From NCBI RefSeq assembly GCF_038235435.1, contig NZ_CP151275.1, positions 1,240,001 to 1,304,000 of the forward strand: a DNA stretch of 64,000 nt, read 5' to 3'. This document shows positions 19,098 to 29,797 of this stretch, piece by piece. The position numbers were made by a program, and so were the translations under genes. Under the pieces are notes generated by a model. That model was not told the DNA's origin and did not search any database. It saw only the letters and a program-made list of their open reading frames with translations. Within the stretch, counting starts at the first letter, position 1. Every line of letters begins with the position of its first letter. Source of the stretch: Niveibacterium sp. SC-1 (GTDB lineage Bacteria; Pseudomonadota; Gammaproteobacteria; Burkholderiales; Rhodocyclaceae).

Positions 19098-20482
19098 AGC
19101 ACAAGATCAAGCGCATCCATTTCGTGGGCATCGGCGGCGCCGGCATGAGCGGCATCGCCGAGGTGCTGGCCAATCTCGGCTACCGCGTGAGCGGGTCGGA
19201 TCTGGCCGAGAGCGCGACCACGCGCCGGCTTGCCGACATGGGCATCCGCATCGCCATCGGCCACGACGAAGCCAACATCGCCGACGCGGACGCGATCGTC
19301 ACCTCGACCGCGGTACAGCGCGAAAACCCCGAGGTGCGCGCCGCGCGCGCGCGCCAGATTCCCGTCGTGCCGCGTGCGCAGATGCTCGCCGAGCTGATGC
19401 GCTTGAAGCAGGGCATCGCGATCGCCGGCACGCACGGCAAGACCACGACCACCAGCCTCGCGGCGAGCTGTCTGGCCGAAGGTGGCCTGGACCCGACCTT
19501 CGTGATCGGGGGGCGGCTGAATTCGGCCGGTGCCAATGCACGTCTGGGCACGGGCGAATTCCTGGTGGCGGAGGCCGACGAATCGGACGCTTCCTTCCTG
19601 ATGCTCAGCCCGGTGGTCTCGGTGGTGACCAACATCGACGCTGACCACATGGAGACCTACGGCCACGACTTCGGCCGTCTCAAGCACGCCTTCATCGACT
19701 TCATCAACCGGCTGCCTTTCTACGGTGTCGCCGTGCTCTGCGTCGACGACCCGAACGTGCGCGAGATCCTGCCCTTCGTCTCCAAGCAGGTGATCCGCTA
19801 CGGCCTCGATCCGAGGGCGCAACTGCGCGCCGAGGACGTGCGCGCCGAGGGCGGCCGCATGCACTTCACCGCGGTGCGCGAGAACGGTCGCATCGAGCGC
19901 TTCCCGGTCACGCTGAACCTGCCGGGCATGCACAACGTGCTCAACGCACTGGCCGCGATCGCCGTGGCGAGCGAAGTCGGCGTGCCCGATGCCGCCATCG
20001 CCAAGGCGCTGGCCGAATTCCGCGGTGTCGGCCGGCGCTTCCAGCGCTACGGCGAAGTGGCCCTGGACGCGGGCGGCAGCTTCACCCTGATCGACGACTA
20101 CGGTCACCACCCGGTGGAAATGGCGGCGACGCTCGCGGCCGCGCGTGGTGCGTTCCCGGATCGTCGCCTGGTGCTGGCCTTCCAGCCGCACCGCTTTACC
20201 CGTACGCGGGATTGTTTCGAGGATTTCGTGCGCGTGCTCGGCACGGTCGACGCGCTGCTGCTGGCGGAGGTCTATGCGGCCGGCGAGGCGCCGATCGTCG
20301 CGGCCGACGGCCGCTCGCTGGCACGCGCCCTGCGTGTCGCAGGCAAGACCGAGCCGGTCTTCGTCGAGGACATCGGCGAGATGCCGGCGCGCATCAAGGA
20401 AGTCGCCCGCGATGGCGACGTGGTGATCACCATGGGTGCGGGCTCGATCGGCGGCATTCCCGCGCGGCTCGCGCAGAACTGA
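19094..20482 (+). CDS. murC: UDP-MurNAc:L-alanine ligase MurC
   Basis: A 462-aa Mur ligase adding L-Ala to UDP-MurNAc. It shows the N-terminal [18 protein letters not shown]ossmann motif, the ATP loop [37 protein letters not shown] and the C-terminal [14 protein letters not shown]. The best start is the GTG at 19094 ([12 protein letters not shown]). The frame is open far upstream within murG, but no good start lies in between. 12 bp separate it from ddl. Confidence 0.94.
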   Translation: MKHKIKRIHFVGIGGAGMSGIAEVLANLGYRVSGSDLAESATTRRLADMGIRIAIGHDEANIADADAIVTSTAVQRENPEVRAARARQIPVVPRAQMLAELMRLKQGIAIAGTHGKTTTTSLAASCLAEGGLDPTFVIGGRLNSAGANARLGTGEFLVAEADESDASFLMLSPVVSVVTNIDADHMETYGHDFGRLKHAFIDFINRLPFYGVAVLCVDDPNVREILPFVSKQVIRYGLDPRAQLRAEDVRAEGGRMHFTAVRENGRIERFPVTLNLPGMHNVLNALAAIAVASEVGVPDAAIAKALAEFRGVGRRFQRYGEVALDAGGSFTLIDDYGHHPVEMAATLAAARGAFPDRRLVLAFQPHRFTRTRDCFEDFVRVLGTVDALLLAEVYAAGEAPIVAADGRSLARALRVAGKTEPVFVEDIGEMPARIKEVARDGDVVITMGAGSIGGIPARLAQN

Positions 20483-20494
20483 ACGGATACGGCT

Positions 20495-21409
20495 GTGAGC
20501 AAGGAATTCGGAAAAGTCGCCGTCCTGATGGGCGGCAATTCGGCGGAGCGCGAGATTTCCTTGATCTCCGGTCGCGCCGTGCTCGAGGCCCTGTTGTCGC
20601 AAGGTGTGGATGCACACGCCTTCGATCCTTCCGAGCGCCCGCTGTGGTCGCTAAAGCAAGAGGGTTTTGCGCGCGCCTTCATCGTCCTGCACGGTCGCTT
20701 CGGCGAAGACGGCACGGTGCAGGGCGCGCTCGAAACCCTGGGCATCCCCTACACCGGCAGTGGCGTGATGGCCTCCGCGCTGGCGATGGACAAGTGGCGC
20801 ACCAAGCTCGTCTGGATGGCGGCGGGTGTGCCCACGCCGCGTTTCCGCCTGGTCGACGCGCAGAGCCAGGCCGACGAGGTCATCGCCGAACTCGGCCTGC
20901 CGCTCATCATCAAGCCGGCGCGCGAAGGCTCTTCGATCGGCGTGACCAAGGTGAGCCAGGCGGCGGACTTCGCACCGGCACTGGCCCAGGCCTTGGAGCG
21001 CGACCCGCTGGTGATCGCCGAGGAGTTCGTCACCGGCCAGGAGCTCACCGCTGCCGTGCTGGGCGACACGGCGCTACCGCTGGTGCGCATCGAGGCGCCG
21101 GAAGGCAAGTACGACTACCAGAACAAGTACTTCACCGATGTGGTGCGCTACCACTGTCCCGCGGGTATCGCCGCGGAGACCGAGGCCGCGATCCGCGCGG
21201 CCGGCCTGCGCGCCTTCCAGGTGCTCGGTTGCCGCAGCTGGGGCCGTGGCGACGTGATTCTGCGTGCCGATGGCAGCTTTGCCTTCCTCGAGATGAACAC
21301 TGCGCCCGGCATGACCTCGCACTCCTTGGTGCCGATGGCGGCGCGCGAGGCCGGACTCCCCTTCGAGACCCTCTGTCTCGAGATCCTGAGGAGCGCCAGC
21401 CTTGGCTGA
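20495..21409 (+). CDS. ddl: D-alanine--D-alanine ligase (DdlB type)
   Basis: A 304-aa ATP-grasp ligase that makes D-Ala-D-Ala for MurF. It has the short DdlB-type N-terminus (KVAVLMGGNSAEREISLISG), LHGRFGEDGTVQG, the ATP-grasp segment PLIIKPAREGSSIGV, the omega-loop region KYDYQNKYFTD and the C-terminal EMNTAPGMTSHSLVP. GTG start at 20495. It overlaps ftsQ by 8 bp, indicating coupled translation. Confidence 0.95.
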   Translation: MSKEFGKVAVLMGGNSAEREISLISGRAVLEALLSQGVDAHAFDPSERPLWSLKQEGFARAFIVLHGRFGEDGTVQGALETLGIPYTGSGVMASALAMDKWRTKLVWMAAGVPTPRFRLVDAQSQADEVIAELGLPLIIKPAREGSSIGVTKVSQAADFAPALAQALERDPLVIAEEFVTGQELTAAVLGDTALPLVRIEAPEGKYDYQNKYFTDVVRYHCPAGIAAETEAAIRAAGLRAFQVLGCRSWGRGDVILRADGSFAFLEMNTAPGMTSHSLVPMAAREAGLPFETLCLEILRSASLG

Positions 21410-22235
21410 GAACCAGCCTGCCTTCGGCCGCGGCCGCACCGGTGGTAACCGGCGCGCGGGCGAGGCACGCGGCTTCTGGCATCGACCGGAGTGGATGAAT
21501 CTCACTTCCGATGTCCTGTTGCTCGCGGCCTCGATCGCGCTCGGCTACGCCCTGGTGCGTGCGGCCCTGGCCATGCCGGTCTTCAACTTCCGCGAGGTGC
21601 TGGTGATCTCGCCGCTGTCGCAGGTCACGACGGCGCAACTGGAGTACGCCGCACAGTCCGGCCTACGCGGGAATTTCTTCTCCGTGCGTCTGGATGAGGC
21701 GCGCGCCGCCTTCGAGAAGCTGCCCTGGGTGCGTCGCGCTGAAGTGCGTCGCGTCTGGCCGGGCACTCTCGAAGTGAAGCTGGAGGAGCACGTCGCAACC
21801 GCCTATTGGCGCACGACCGACTCTGGCGATATGCGGCTGGTAAATCAGTACGGCGAAGTCTTCGCCGCGGCGAGCAACGCGGCGATGCCGATGTTCTCCG
21901 GACCCGAAGGTCGCGCGGCCGAGGTGCTCACTCGCTACAAGGAATTCTCCGAGCGGGTCGTCCCGCTCAAGCTGCAAGTGTCCGCGGTCGCACTGTCGGC
22001 CCGCGATGCGTGGCAACTGAAGTTGTCCGACGGCCTGATCCTCGATCTGGGCCGCGACGAAACCAAACAACCGGTCGGCGAGCGCCTGAGCCGCTTCACC
22101 GAAGTCTGGCCTGCGGCGCGCGCGCATCTTGCGCAGCCCGTGAAGCTCGCTGACCTGCGTTACCCCAGCGGCTTCGCTGTTCGCACCAGCGCCGAAGCCC
22201 CCACATCGAAATCCCCGCCCAAGGGTAAGCAATGA
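21402..22235 (+). CDS. ftsQ: Cell division protein FtsQ
   Basis: A 277-aa bitopic divisome protein. A cytoplasmic N-terminus rich in Arg/Gly precedes one membrane helix (LLLAASIALGYALVRAAL). The periplasmic POTRA domain starts about VFNFREVLVISPLSQVTTAQ, followed by the FtsQ/DivIB beta domain (LPWVRRAEVRRVWPGTLEVK, VNQYGEVFAA). It recruits FtsL/FtsB and regulates FtsWI. TTG start at 21402 inside the ddl 3' end. Stop overlaps the ftsA ATG. The C-terminal tail is Pro/Lys-rich. Confidence 0.94.
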   Translation: MAENQPAFGRGRTGGNRRAGEARGFWHRPEWMNLTSDVLLLAASIALGYALVRAALAMPVFNFREVLVISPLSQVTTAQLEYAAQSGLRGNFFSVRLDEARAAFEKLPWVRRAEVRRVWPGTLEVKLEEHVATAYWRTTDSGDMRLVNQYGEVFAAASNAAMPMFSGPEGRAAEVLTRYKEFSERVVPLKLQVSAVALSARDAWQLKLSDGLILDLGRDETKQPVGERLSRFTEVWPAARAHLAQPVKLADLRYPSGFAVRTSAEAPTSKSPPKGKQ

Positions 22236-23461
22236 GCAAGGAATACAAGGACCTGATCGTCGGCCTCGACATCGGCACATCGAAGATCACCTGTCTGGTC
22301 GGCGAACTCAAGCCGGACGGAAGGCTGGAAGTGGTGGGGGCGGCCTCGCAACCCTCCAGCGGTCTGCGCAAGGGCGTGGTGGTGAATATCGAGGCGACGG
22401 TCGAGGCGATCTCGCGCGTCGTGCAGGAGGTCGAGCTCATGGCCAACTGCAAGATCCGCGACGTCTACACCGGCATCGCCGGCAGCCATATCCGCAGCTT
22501 CAACAGCAACGGCATGGTGGCGATCAAGGACAAGGAAGTGACGCCGCTGGATGTGGAGCGCGTGATCGAAGTGGCCCGCGCCATGCCGATCCCGGCCGAC
22601 CAGCAGATCCTGCACATCCTCACCCAGGAATTCATCATCGACGGCCAGGACGGCGTGCGCGAGCCGATCGGCATGAGCGGCGTCAAGCTCGAGGTGAAGG
22701 TCCACATCATCACCGGCGCTGTTTCCGCTGCGCAGAATCTGGTGAAGTGCGTGCGCCGCTGCGGCCTCGAAGTCGTCGACCTCGTGCTGCAGCCGCTGGC
22801 ATCCAGCTTCGCCACGCTTTCCGAAGACGAAAAGGAACTGGGCGTCTGCCTGATCGACATCGGCGGCGGCACGACCGACCTCGCCGTGTTCACGCAGGGC
22901 GCGATCCGCCACACGGCCGTGATTCCGGTCGCCGGCGACCAGGTCACCAATGACATCGCGATGGCGCTGCGCACCCCGACGGCAGAGGCCGAGGACATCA
23001 AGGTGCGCTACGGCGTGGCGATGCCCGCGCTGGTCGATCCGGAATCGATGATCGATGTGCCCAGCGTAGGCGAGCGTGCCTCGCGCAAGCTCTCGCGCCA
23101 GGCACTCGCCGATGTCGTAGAGCCGCGCGTGTCCGAGCTCTTCGAGCTGGTGCAGGCCGAGCTGCGGCGCAGCGGGTACGAGGAGCTGCTGTCCTCGGGC
23201 CTCGTGCTCACCGGTGGTTCGGCTGTGCTCGCCGGCGTCGCAGAGCTTGGTGAAGAGATCTTCCACGTGCCGGTGCGCATCGGTATTCCGCACTACCAGG
23301 GCAGTCTCGCCGACATGGTCTGTCATCCGCAGTACGCGACCGCGATGGGCTTGCTCTTCGAGGGCGCGGCCCAACGCCGGCGCGGCTTGCAGGCGCGCGA
23401 GACCCGTAACGTCAAGCATGCGATGCAGCGCGTTGCTGCATGGTTTGCGAAGAATTTCTGA
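22232..23461 (+). CDS. ftsA: Cell division protein FtsA
   Basis: A 409-aa actin-like ATPase that tethers FtsZ to the membrane and activates the divisome. Phosphate-1 (VGLDIGTSKITCLVGEL) and phosphate-2 (CLIDIGGGTTDLAVFT) loops are intact, as is the adenosine motif region LVLTGGSAVLAGV. The last 15 residues (KHAMQRVAAWFAKNF) form the amphipathic membrane-targeting helix. ATG at 22232 overlaps the ftsQ stop. A 164-bp gap with its own promoter candidate separates it from ftsZ. Confidence 0.96.
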   Translation: MSKEYKDLIVGLDIGTSKITCLVGELKPDGRLEVVGAASQPSSGLRKGVVVNIEATVEAISRVVQEVELMANCKIRDVYTGIAGSHIRSFNSNGMVAIKDKEVTPLDVERVIEVARAMPIPADQQILHILTQEFIIDGQDGVREPIGMSGVKLEVKVHIITGAVSAAQNLVKCVRRCGLEVVDLVLQPLASSFATLSEDEKELGVCLIDIGGGTTDLAVFTQGAIRHTAVIPVAGDQVTNDIAMALRTPTAEAEDIKVRYGVAMPALVDPESMIDVPSVGERASRKLSRQALADVVEPRVSELFELVQAELRRSGYEELLSSGLVLTGGSAVLAGVAELGEEIFHVPVRIGIPHYQGSLADMVCHPQYATAMGLLFEGAAQRRRGLQARETRNVKHAMQRVAAWFAKNF

Positions 23462-23490
23462 GGACGAGAGCCGTCCTGTTTCACGGCAGC

Positions 23491-23517
23491 GCCACATATT
23501 CGCGAAGCGCGTGTGGC
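23491..23517. repeat. Hairpin in the ftsA-ftsZ gap
   Basis: GCCACA (23491-23496) pairs with TGTGGC (23512-23517), and inside it CGCG-AAG-CGCG forms a second stem, separated by a four-base TATT bulge. No T run follows, so it is not an intrinsic terminator. It may modulate mRNA processing or stability between ftsA and ftsZ. Confidence 0.4.
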
Positions 23518-23534
23518 CTGAAGTCAATATTTAG

Positions 23535-23562
23535 TTGTAAACTCGCGTGCAGGTACTATATT
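23535..23562 (+). promoter_or_regulatory. Candidate ftsZ promoter
   Basis: TTGTAA (23535-23540) and TATATT (23557-23562) are 16 bp apart in a locally AT-rich stretch between ftsA and ftsZ. This fits a sigma70-type promoter that would give ftsZ extra transcription independent of the upstream dcw operon, as is known in other proteobacteria. Confidence 0.5.
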
Positions 23563-23610
23563 TAGGTGGTTGCAACCGATGCAATCACGCGACCGGCACC
23601 GGGGTCGATC

Positions 23611-23616
23611 AGGAGG
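23611..23616 (+). promoter_or_regulatory. ftsZ ribosome binding site that decides the start codon
   Basis: A perfect AGGAGG lies 9 nt before the ATG at 23626 but only 3 nt before the in-frame ATG at 23620. The spacing supports 23626 as the ftsZ start (MFEIREKEP). Confidence 0.8.
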
Positions 23617-23625
23617 CGAATGCAG

Positions 23626-24765
23626 ATGTTCGAGATCAGGGAAAAGGAACCGACCGGCACCGTCATCAAGGTGGTGGGCGTCGGCGGTGCAGGTGGCAAC
23701 GCAATCGATCACATGATCCGCGCCGGCGTGAAAGGCGTGGATTTCATCTCCGCCAATACCGACGCCCAGGCTCTGCGCCGCAGCAGCGCCCCGATCAAGA
23801 TCCAGCTCGGTGACTCCGGCCTCGGCGCGGGCGCCAAGCCTGAAGCGGGTCGCACGTCAGCACTCGATGCGCGCGACCGCATCGCCGAAGCCCTCGAAGG
23901 CGCCCACATGGTGTTCATCACCGCGGGCATGGGTGGGGGCACTGGCACCGGCGCGGCACCGGTCGTGGCCGAAGTGGCCCGCGAGATGGGCATCCTGACG
24001 GTCGCTGTGGTGACCCGTCCCTTCGACTTCGAAAACCGCCACCGCGTCGCGGACAGCGGCATCGAGGAACTCGCCAAGCAGGTCGACTCCCTGATCGTCG
24101 TCCTCAACGAGAAACTGATGGAAGTCTACGGCGACGACGCCTCCGTCGAAGACTGCTTCACCTCGGCCGACAACGTCCTGCGCAACGCCGTTGGCGGTAT
24201 CGCCGAGATCATCAACATCCCCGGCCTGGTGAACGTCGACTTCCAGGACGTGCGTACCGTGATGGCCGAAATGGGTCGCGCGATGATGGGTTCGGCCGAA
24301 GCCTCCGGCATGGATCGTTCGCGCATCGCCGCCGAACAGGCGGCCTGCTGTCCCTTGCTCGAAGGCGTTGAACTCTCGGGCGCCCGCGGCGTGCTGATCA
24401 ACATCACCGCGAGCCGCTCGCTCAAGATGAGCGAAGTGCGCGAGGCGGTGAACACCGTGCGTGCTTTCGCCCACCAGGATGCCTTCATCATCTACGGCAC
24501 TGTGTTCGACGAGACCATGGAAGATCGCATCCGTGTGACCGTGGTTGCGACCGGCCTGGGCGTGGTCAAAGCCGTCGCGCAGAAGCCGCCGATGCAGGTG
24601 ATCCGCACCGGTACCGACAATGTCGGTATCGAAGTGAACTACGCCGACCTCGACCAGCCGGCCGTGATTCGTCGCCAGCACCGACGCAGCACGGTGGAGG
24701 CGATGAGCGCCAACGGCTTTGGCACGCTGGACATCCCGGCCTTCCTGCGCAAGCAGGCGGACTGA
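23626..24765 (+). CDS. ftsZ: Cell division tubulin homologue FtsZ
   Basis: A 379-aa GTPase that polymerises into the Z ring. N-terminal VVGVGGAGGNAIDHMI, the tubulin signature GMGGGTGTGAAPV, the T7 loop NVDFQDVRTVM and the C-terminal conserved peptide (LDIPAFLRKQAD), which binds FtsA and ZipA-like partners, are intact. Start chosen at 23626 because of the AGGAGG spacing and the MFEI N-terminus usual in betaproteobacteria; the frame is open to 23566. A UUCG-loop terminator follows. Confidence 0.97.
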   Translation: MFEIREKEPTGTVIKVVGVGGAGGNAIDHMIRAGVKGVDFISANTDAQALRRSSAPIKIQLGDSGLGAGAKPEAGRTSALDARDRIAEALEGAHMVFITAGMGGGTGTGAAPVVAEVAREMGILTVAVVTRPFDFENRHRVADSGIEELAKQVDSLIVVLNEKLMEVYGDDASVEDCFTSADNVLRNAVGGIAEIINIPGLVNVDFQDVRTVMAEMGRAMMGSAEASGMDRSRIAAEQAACCPLLEGVELSGARGVLINITASRSLKMSEVREAVNTVRAFAHQDAFIIYGTVFDETMEDRIRVTVVATGLGVVKAVAQKPPMQVIRTGTDNVGIEVNYADLDQPAVIRRQHRRSTVEAMSANGFGTLDIPAFLRKQAD

Positions 24766-24790
24766 GACCTGGCTGTGGCCAGCCAGTAGC

Positions 24791-24812
24791 AAAACGCCCT
24801 TCGGGGCGTTTT
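24791..24812 (+). terminator. Intrinsic terminator after ftsZ
   Basis: AAAACGCCC-TTCG-GGGCGTTTT: a perfect 9-bp stem with a UUCG tetraloop, 25 bp after the ftsZ stop. It ends the dcw transcript before lpxC. Confidence 0.92.
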
Positions 24813-24889
24813 GTCATTGGAGCATCGCGCGCTTGCATGGGCGCCTATGGCATCCATAGTGAAGGGTGATCGGGCGGGCCGGTGTCGCG

Positions 24890-24898
24890 TGATAAAAT
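24890..24898 (+). promoter_or_regulatory. Candidate extended -10 promoter of lpxC
   Basis: TG-A-TAAAAT matches an extended -10 element 34 bp ahead of the lpxC ATG; no good -35 is present, as is common for extended -10 promoters. It lies just downstream of the ftsZ terminator. Confidence 0.4.
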
Positions 24899-24931
24899 CC
24901 TGCCTGAACAAATAGTTAGGGAGCCCCGCGC

Positions 24932-25852
24932 ATGATTCGCCAGCGCACACTCAAGTCCGTCGTGACCGCCACCGGTGTGGGATTGCATAGCGGTGTGAAA
25001 GTCACGCTGAGCTTGCGTCCCGCGCCGGTTGATACGGGGATCGTGTTCCGCCGGGTGGATCTCGATCCGATCGTGGCGCTGACAACGGATCCCTACTGTG
25101 TGATGGACACTCGCCTGTGCTCCGGCCTGCAGAAAGGTCCGGCCAAGATCGGCACCGTCGAGCATGTGATGTCGGCGCTGGCGGGCCTCGGCGTCGACAA
25201 CGCGTATGTGGACGTCGACGCAGAAGAGATCCCGATCCTCGATGGCTCGGCCGCCCCCTTCGTGTTCCTGATCCAGTCCGCCGGCGTTGAAACGCAGGAC
25301 GCGCCCAAACGCTTCCTGCGCGTGAAGAAGACCGTGGAGGTGCGGGAGGGCGACAAGTGGGTGAAGCTCGAGCCGCATGACGGTTTCCGGCTGGAGTTCT
25401 CCATCCATTTCAACCACCCGGCGATCGATCGCACCGGAACCCGGGTCGTGATCGACTTCGCCGAGCAGTCCTATGTGCGTGAGGTATCGCGGGCGCGCAC
25501 CTTCGGCTTCATGCACGAGGTCGAGTTCATGCGTGACAACGGGCTCGCGCGCGGCGGCAGCCTCGACAATGCCATCGTCATGGACGAATACCGCGTCCTC
25601 AACGCCGACGGCCTGCGCTATGGCGACGAGTTCGTGAAGCACAAGGTCCTGGACGCGATCGGGGACCTCTATATTGCCGGTCACCCCCTCCTCGCCAGCT
25701 ACACGGCCTACAAGTCCGGCCATGCGCTCAACAACCAGTTGCTGCGCGCGCTGCTGGAAGACAAGTCGGCCTGGGAAATCGTCAGCTTCGAGCACGACGA
25801 GGCGGTGCCCGAGCCGCTCGCCCGCAGCGTCCAGCTCCAGTTCGCCGCCTGA
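24932..25852 (+). CDS. lpxC: UDP-3-O-acyl-N-acetylglucosamine deacetylase LpxC
   Basis: A 306-aa zinc amidase catalysing the first committed step of lipid A synthesis in the cytoplasm. The zinc and catalytic motifs are visible: [16 protein letters not shown] (first His ligand), [32 protein letters not shown] (His and Asp ligands, split here around residues 227-258) and [16 protein letters not shown] (catalytic His). Length is typical. The usual neighbour of ftsZ in proteobacteria. Four bp after its stop begins a small membrane protein gene. Confidence 0.96.
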   Translation: MIRQRTLKSVVTATGVGLHSGVKVTLSLRPAPVDTGIVFRRVDLDPIVALTTDPYCVMDTRLCSGLQKGPAKIGTVEHVMSALAGLGVDNAYVDVDAEEIPILDGSAAPFVFLIQSAGVETQDAPKRFLRVKKTVEVREGDKWVKLEPHDGFRLEFSIHFNHPAIDRTGTRVVIDFAEQSYVREVSRARTFGFMHEVEFMRDNGLARGGSLDNAIVMDEYRVLNADGLRYGDEFVKHKVLDAIGDLYIAGHPLLASYTAYKSGHALNNQLLRALLEDKSAWEIVSFEHDEAVPEPLARSVQLQFAA

Positions 25853-25856
25853 GTCG

Positions 25857-26045
25857 ATGTTCGTCATCCGCCTCGTCGGAGTCTTGCTGGCGCTGGGGAT
25901 CCTGGGCTGCAGCTTCGCCTACCTCTTGACCCGCCAGCGGCGCTACCTGGGTATTGCGCTCAAGTTGCTGAAGTTCGGGCTGGTCGTGGTCTTCGTCTTC
26001 TTCGGCCTGCTCATCGTCGAGCGCGTGCTCGCGCCCGTCCTCTAG
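25857..26045 (+). CDS. Small two-helix membrane protein of unknown function
   Basis: A 62-aa protein starting 4 bp after lpxC. It has two hydrophobic segments: residues 2-22 (FVIRLVGVLLALGILGCSFA) and about 43-60 (FGLVVVFVFFGLLIVERVL), separated by a basic loop with TRQRRYLGIALKLLKFG. It is likely an inner-membrane hairpin. I do not recognise a named family, though small unannotated membrane proteins at this position are common in betaproteobacteria. Tight spacing suggests co-expression with lpxC. Its stop lies 3 bp from the end of the convergent gene. Confidence 0.75.
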   Translation: MFVIRLVGVLLALGILGCSFAYLLTRQRRYLGIALKLLKFGLVVVFVFFGLLIVERVLAPVL

Positions 26046-26048
26046 CGC

Positions 26049-26495
26049 TTATCGCTTGCGCGGCGCGACGCCGGTGAGGAAGCGGTCCAGCGATTCCAGC
26101 AAGGGCGAGTTCTCCGGCAGGCTCGCCCGCAGGGCAGCCAGACTGTCGAGTGCCTCCGGGTCGACCGCGCGACGCTCGGTGACGCGCCGGCCTGGTTCCT
26201 GGCGCACCGGGCGCACCTTCACCTTGATGTCTTCGACCTGAACGCCCTGAGCCCAGAGGTTCTCCTTGAGCCGCGGGACGATCAGCTTGAGCTTGGCAGC
26301 GACGGCCGCGCCCTCGGTGTGCAGGGTCAGCGAGCCGGACTGGTAGTTGGCCACGAGCACGCTGGGCTGCATGTAGTCGGGCAGCAAGAGCTGCACCAGA
26401 CGCTGCAGGCGCATCAGTCGCTGGGCGTGCTCCTGCAGCCGGGCCAGGGGCGAATCGCCGCCTACGAAATCGTGCAGCGGGCGCGAGCCTCTCAT
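26049..26495 (-). CDS. DUF721/DciA-like protein
   Basis: A 148-aa protein with an N-terminal DUF721-like region ([20 protein letters not shown], then [21 protein letters not shown] and [19 protein letters not shown]). DUF721 proteins of the DciA group load the replicative helicase DnaB in bacteria that lack DnaC. The C-terminal 45 residues are basic and probably disordered. I chose the ATG at 26495, with GGAG six bases upstream, over the longer frame to 26540. It is convergent with the lpxC operon and divergent from secA, the usual position of this gene family beside secA and lpxC. Assignment to DciA rather than another DUF721 protein is by context. Confidence 0.75.
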   Translation of the reverse strand: MRGSRPLHDFVGGDSPLARLQEHAQRLMRLQRLVQLLLPDYMQPSVLVANYQSGSLTLHTEGAAVAAKLKLIVPRLKENLWAQGVQVEDIKVKVRPVRQEPGRRVTERRAVDPEALDSLAALRASLPENSPLLESLDRFLTGVAPRKR

Positions 26496-26551
26496 GGAGT
26501 TCTCCCATGTTTTCCGGCGGCCGGGGCCGTCCAGGGGCATATGTGCCTGCG

Positions 26552-26560
26552 TGCTATCAT
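26552..26560 (+). promoter_or_regulatory. Candidate extended -10 promoter of secA
   Basis: TG-C-TATCAT is an extended -10-like element 31 bp before the secA ATG and 57 bp from the divergent dciA-like start. No convincing -35 was found. This is the only promoter-like element in the 95-bp divergent gap. Confidence 0.35.
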
Positions 26561-26590
26561 CGACGCTTTGCCGCCTGCATTGTTTTCAAC

Positions 26591-29320
<2,730 letters not shown>

Positions 29321-29346
29321 ACGGGCACAGGGTGGGGCGCATACGA

Positions 29347-29372
29347 AAAACGCCGGCGTGAGCCGGCGTTTT
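29347..29372 (+). terminator. Intrinsic terminator after secA
   Basis: AAAACGCCGGC-GTGA-GCCGGCGTTTT: an 11-bp perfect stem with GTGA loop, followed by GCTTTGCTC, 27 bp after the secA stop. Confidence 0.92.
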
Positions 29373-29433
29373 GCTTTGCTCTGCCCGGGGTAGCCGAGTG
29401 CGCGGAGCTCTCGAAAAGGCCGCCCCGGAAAGC

Positions 29434-29460
29434 AAAAAAGCCACTCGATCGAGTGGCTTC
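29434..29460 (-). terminator. Terminator of the tRNA-Thr gene
   Basis: AGCCACTCGATCGAGTGGCT is a perfect 20-bp palindrome preceded on the plus strand by AAAAA. Read on the minus strand it is a stem followed by a T run, 25 bp after the tRNA 3' end. Confidence 0.85.
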
Positions 29461-29484
29461 TGCGTTCCGCGCTGCAAGAGGGGT

Positions 29485-29560
29485 TGGTGCCGGAGATAGG
29501 AGTCGAACCTACGACCTTCGCATTACGAATGCGCTGCTCTACCAACTGAGCTACACCGGC
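29485..29560 (-). tRNA. tRNA-Thr (anticodon CGT)
   Basis: Read on the minus strand the 76-nt sequence runs from GCCGGTGTAGCTCAGTTGG to CTCCGGCACCA with an encoded CCA end. It folds into a cloverleaf: 7-bp acceptor stem GCCGGTG/... with its partner, D arm AGCTCAGTTGGTAGAGC, anticodon loop TTCGTAA (anticodon CGT) and T arm GGTTCGACTCC. It closely resembles E. coli thrW, reading ACG codons. A promoter and a T-tailed hairpin flank it, so it is transcribed alone. Confidence 0.97.
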
Positions 29561-29592
29561 ATCACCGTCAGGCAAGCCTTGCGGAGCCCGAG

Positions 29593-29621
29593 ATAATAAC
29601 AGCGATTTTCCGCCTTGTGAA
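29593..29621 (-). promoter_or_regulatory. Promoter of tRNA-Thr
   Basis: On the minus strand TTCACA (29621-29616) and TATTAT (29598-29593) are separated by exactly 17 bp, placing a start near 29586, about 26 nt before the tRNA 5' end. Confidence 0.7.
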
Positions 29622-29797
29622 TTCGGAGCTGAGACGTTCGTCAGAAGGCCAGGCTTGATCTCCCGCAAGAAGCGCGTCCGGCACATTCCTGTGGCATTGA
29701 CAGGACTTTCTGGGCCCTTCGAAAATCGCGCGCCAACTGCCTGCAGGGCAGGGCGGCCGCGCGACCGGCCCCGATCAAGCCATTCCAGGTAGTCAAT

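Noticed and set aside
23566..23625. ftsZ starts at 23566 or 23620
   Set aside because: AGGAGG at 23611-23616 is downstream of the first and too close to the second; 23626 gives normal spacing and the usual MFEI start.
29561..29797. Possible cobalamin riboswitch before the TonB receptor
   Set aside because: I looked for B12-box-like and paired elements in the 177-bp leader and saw none.
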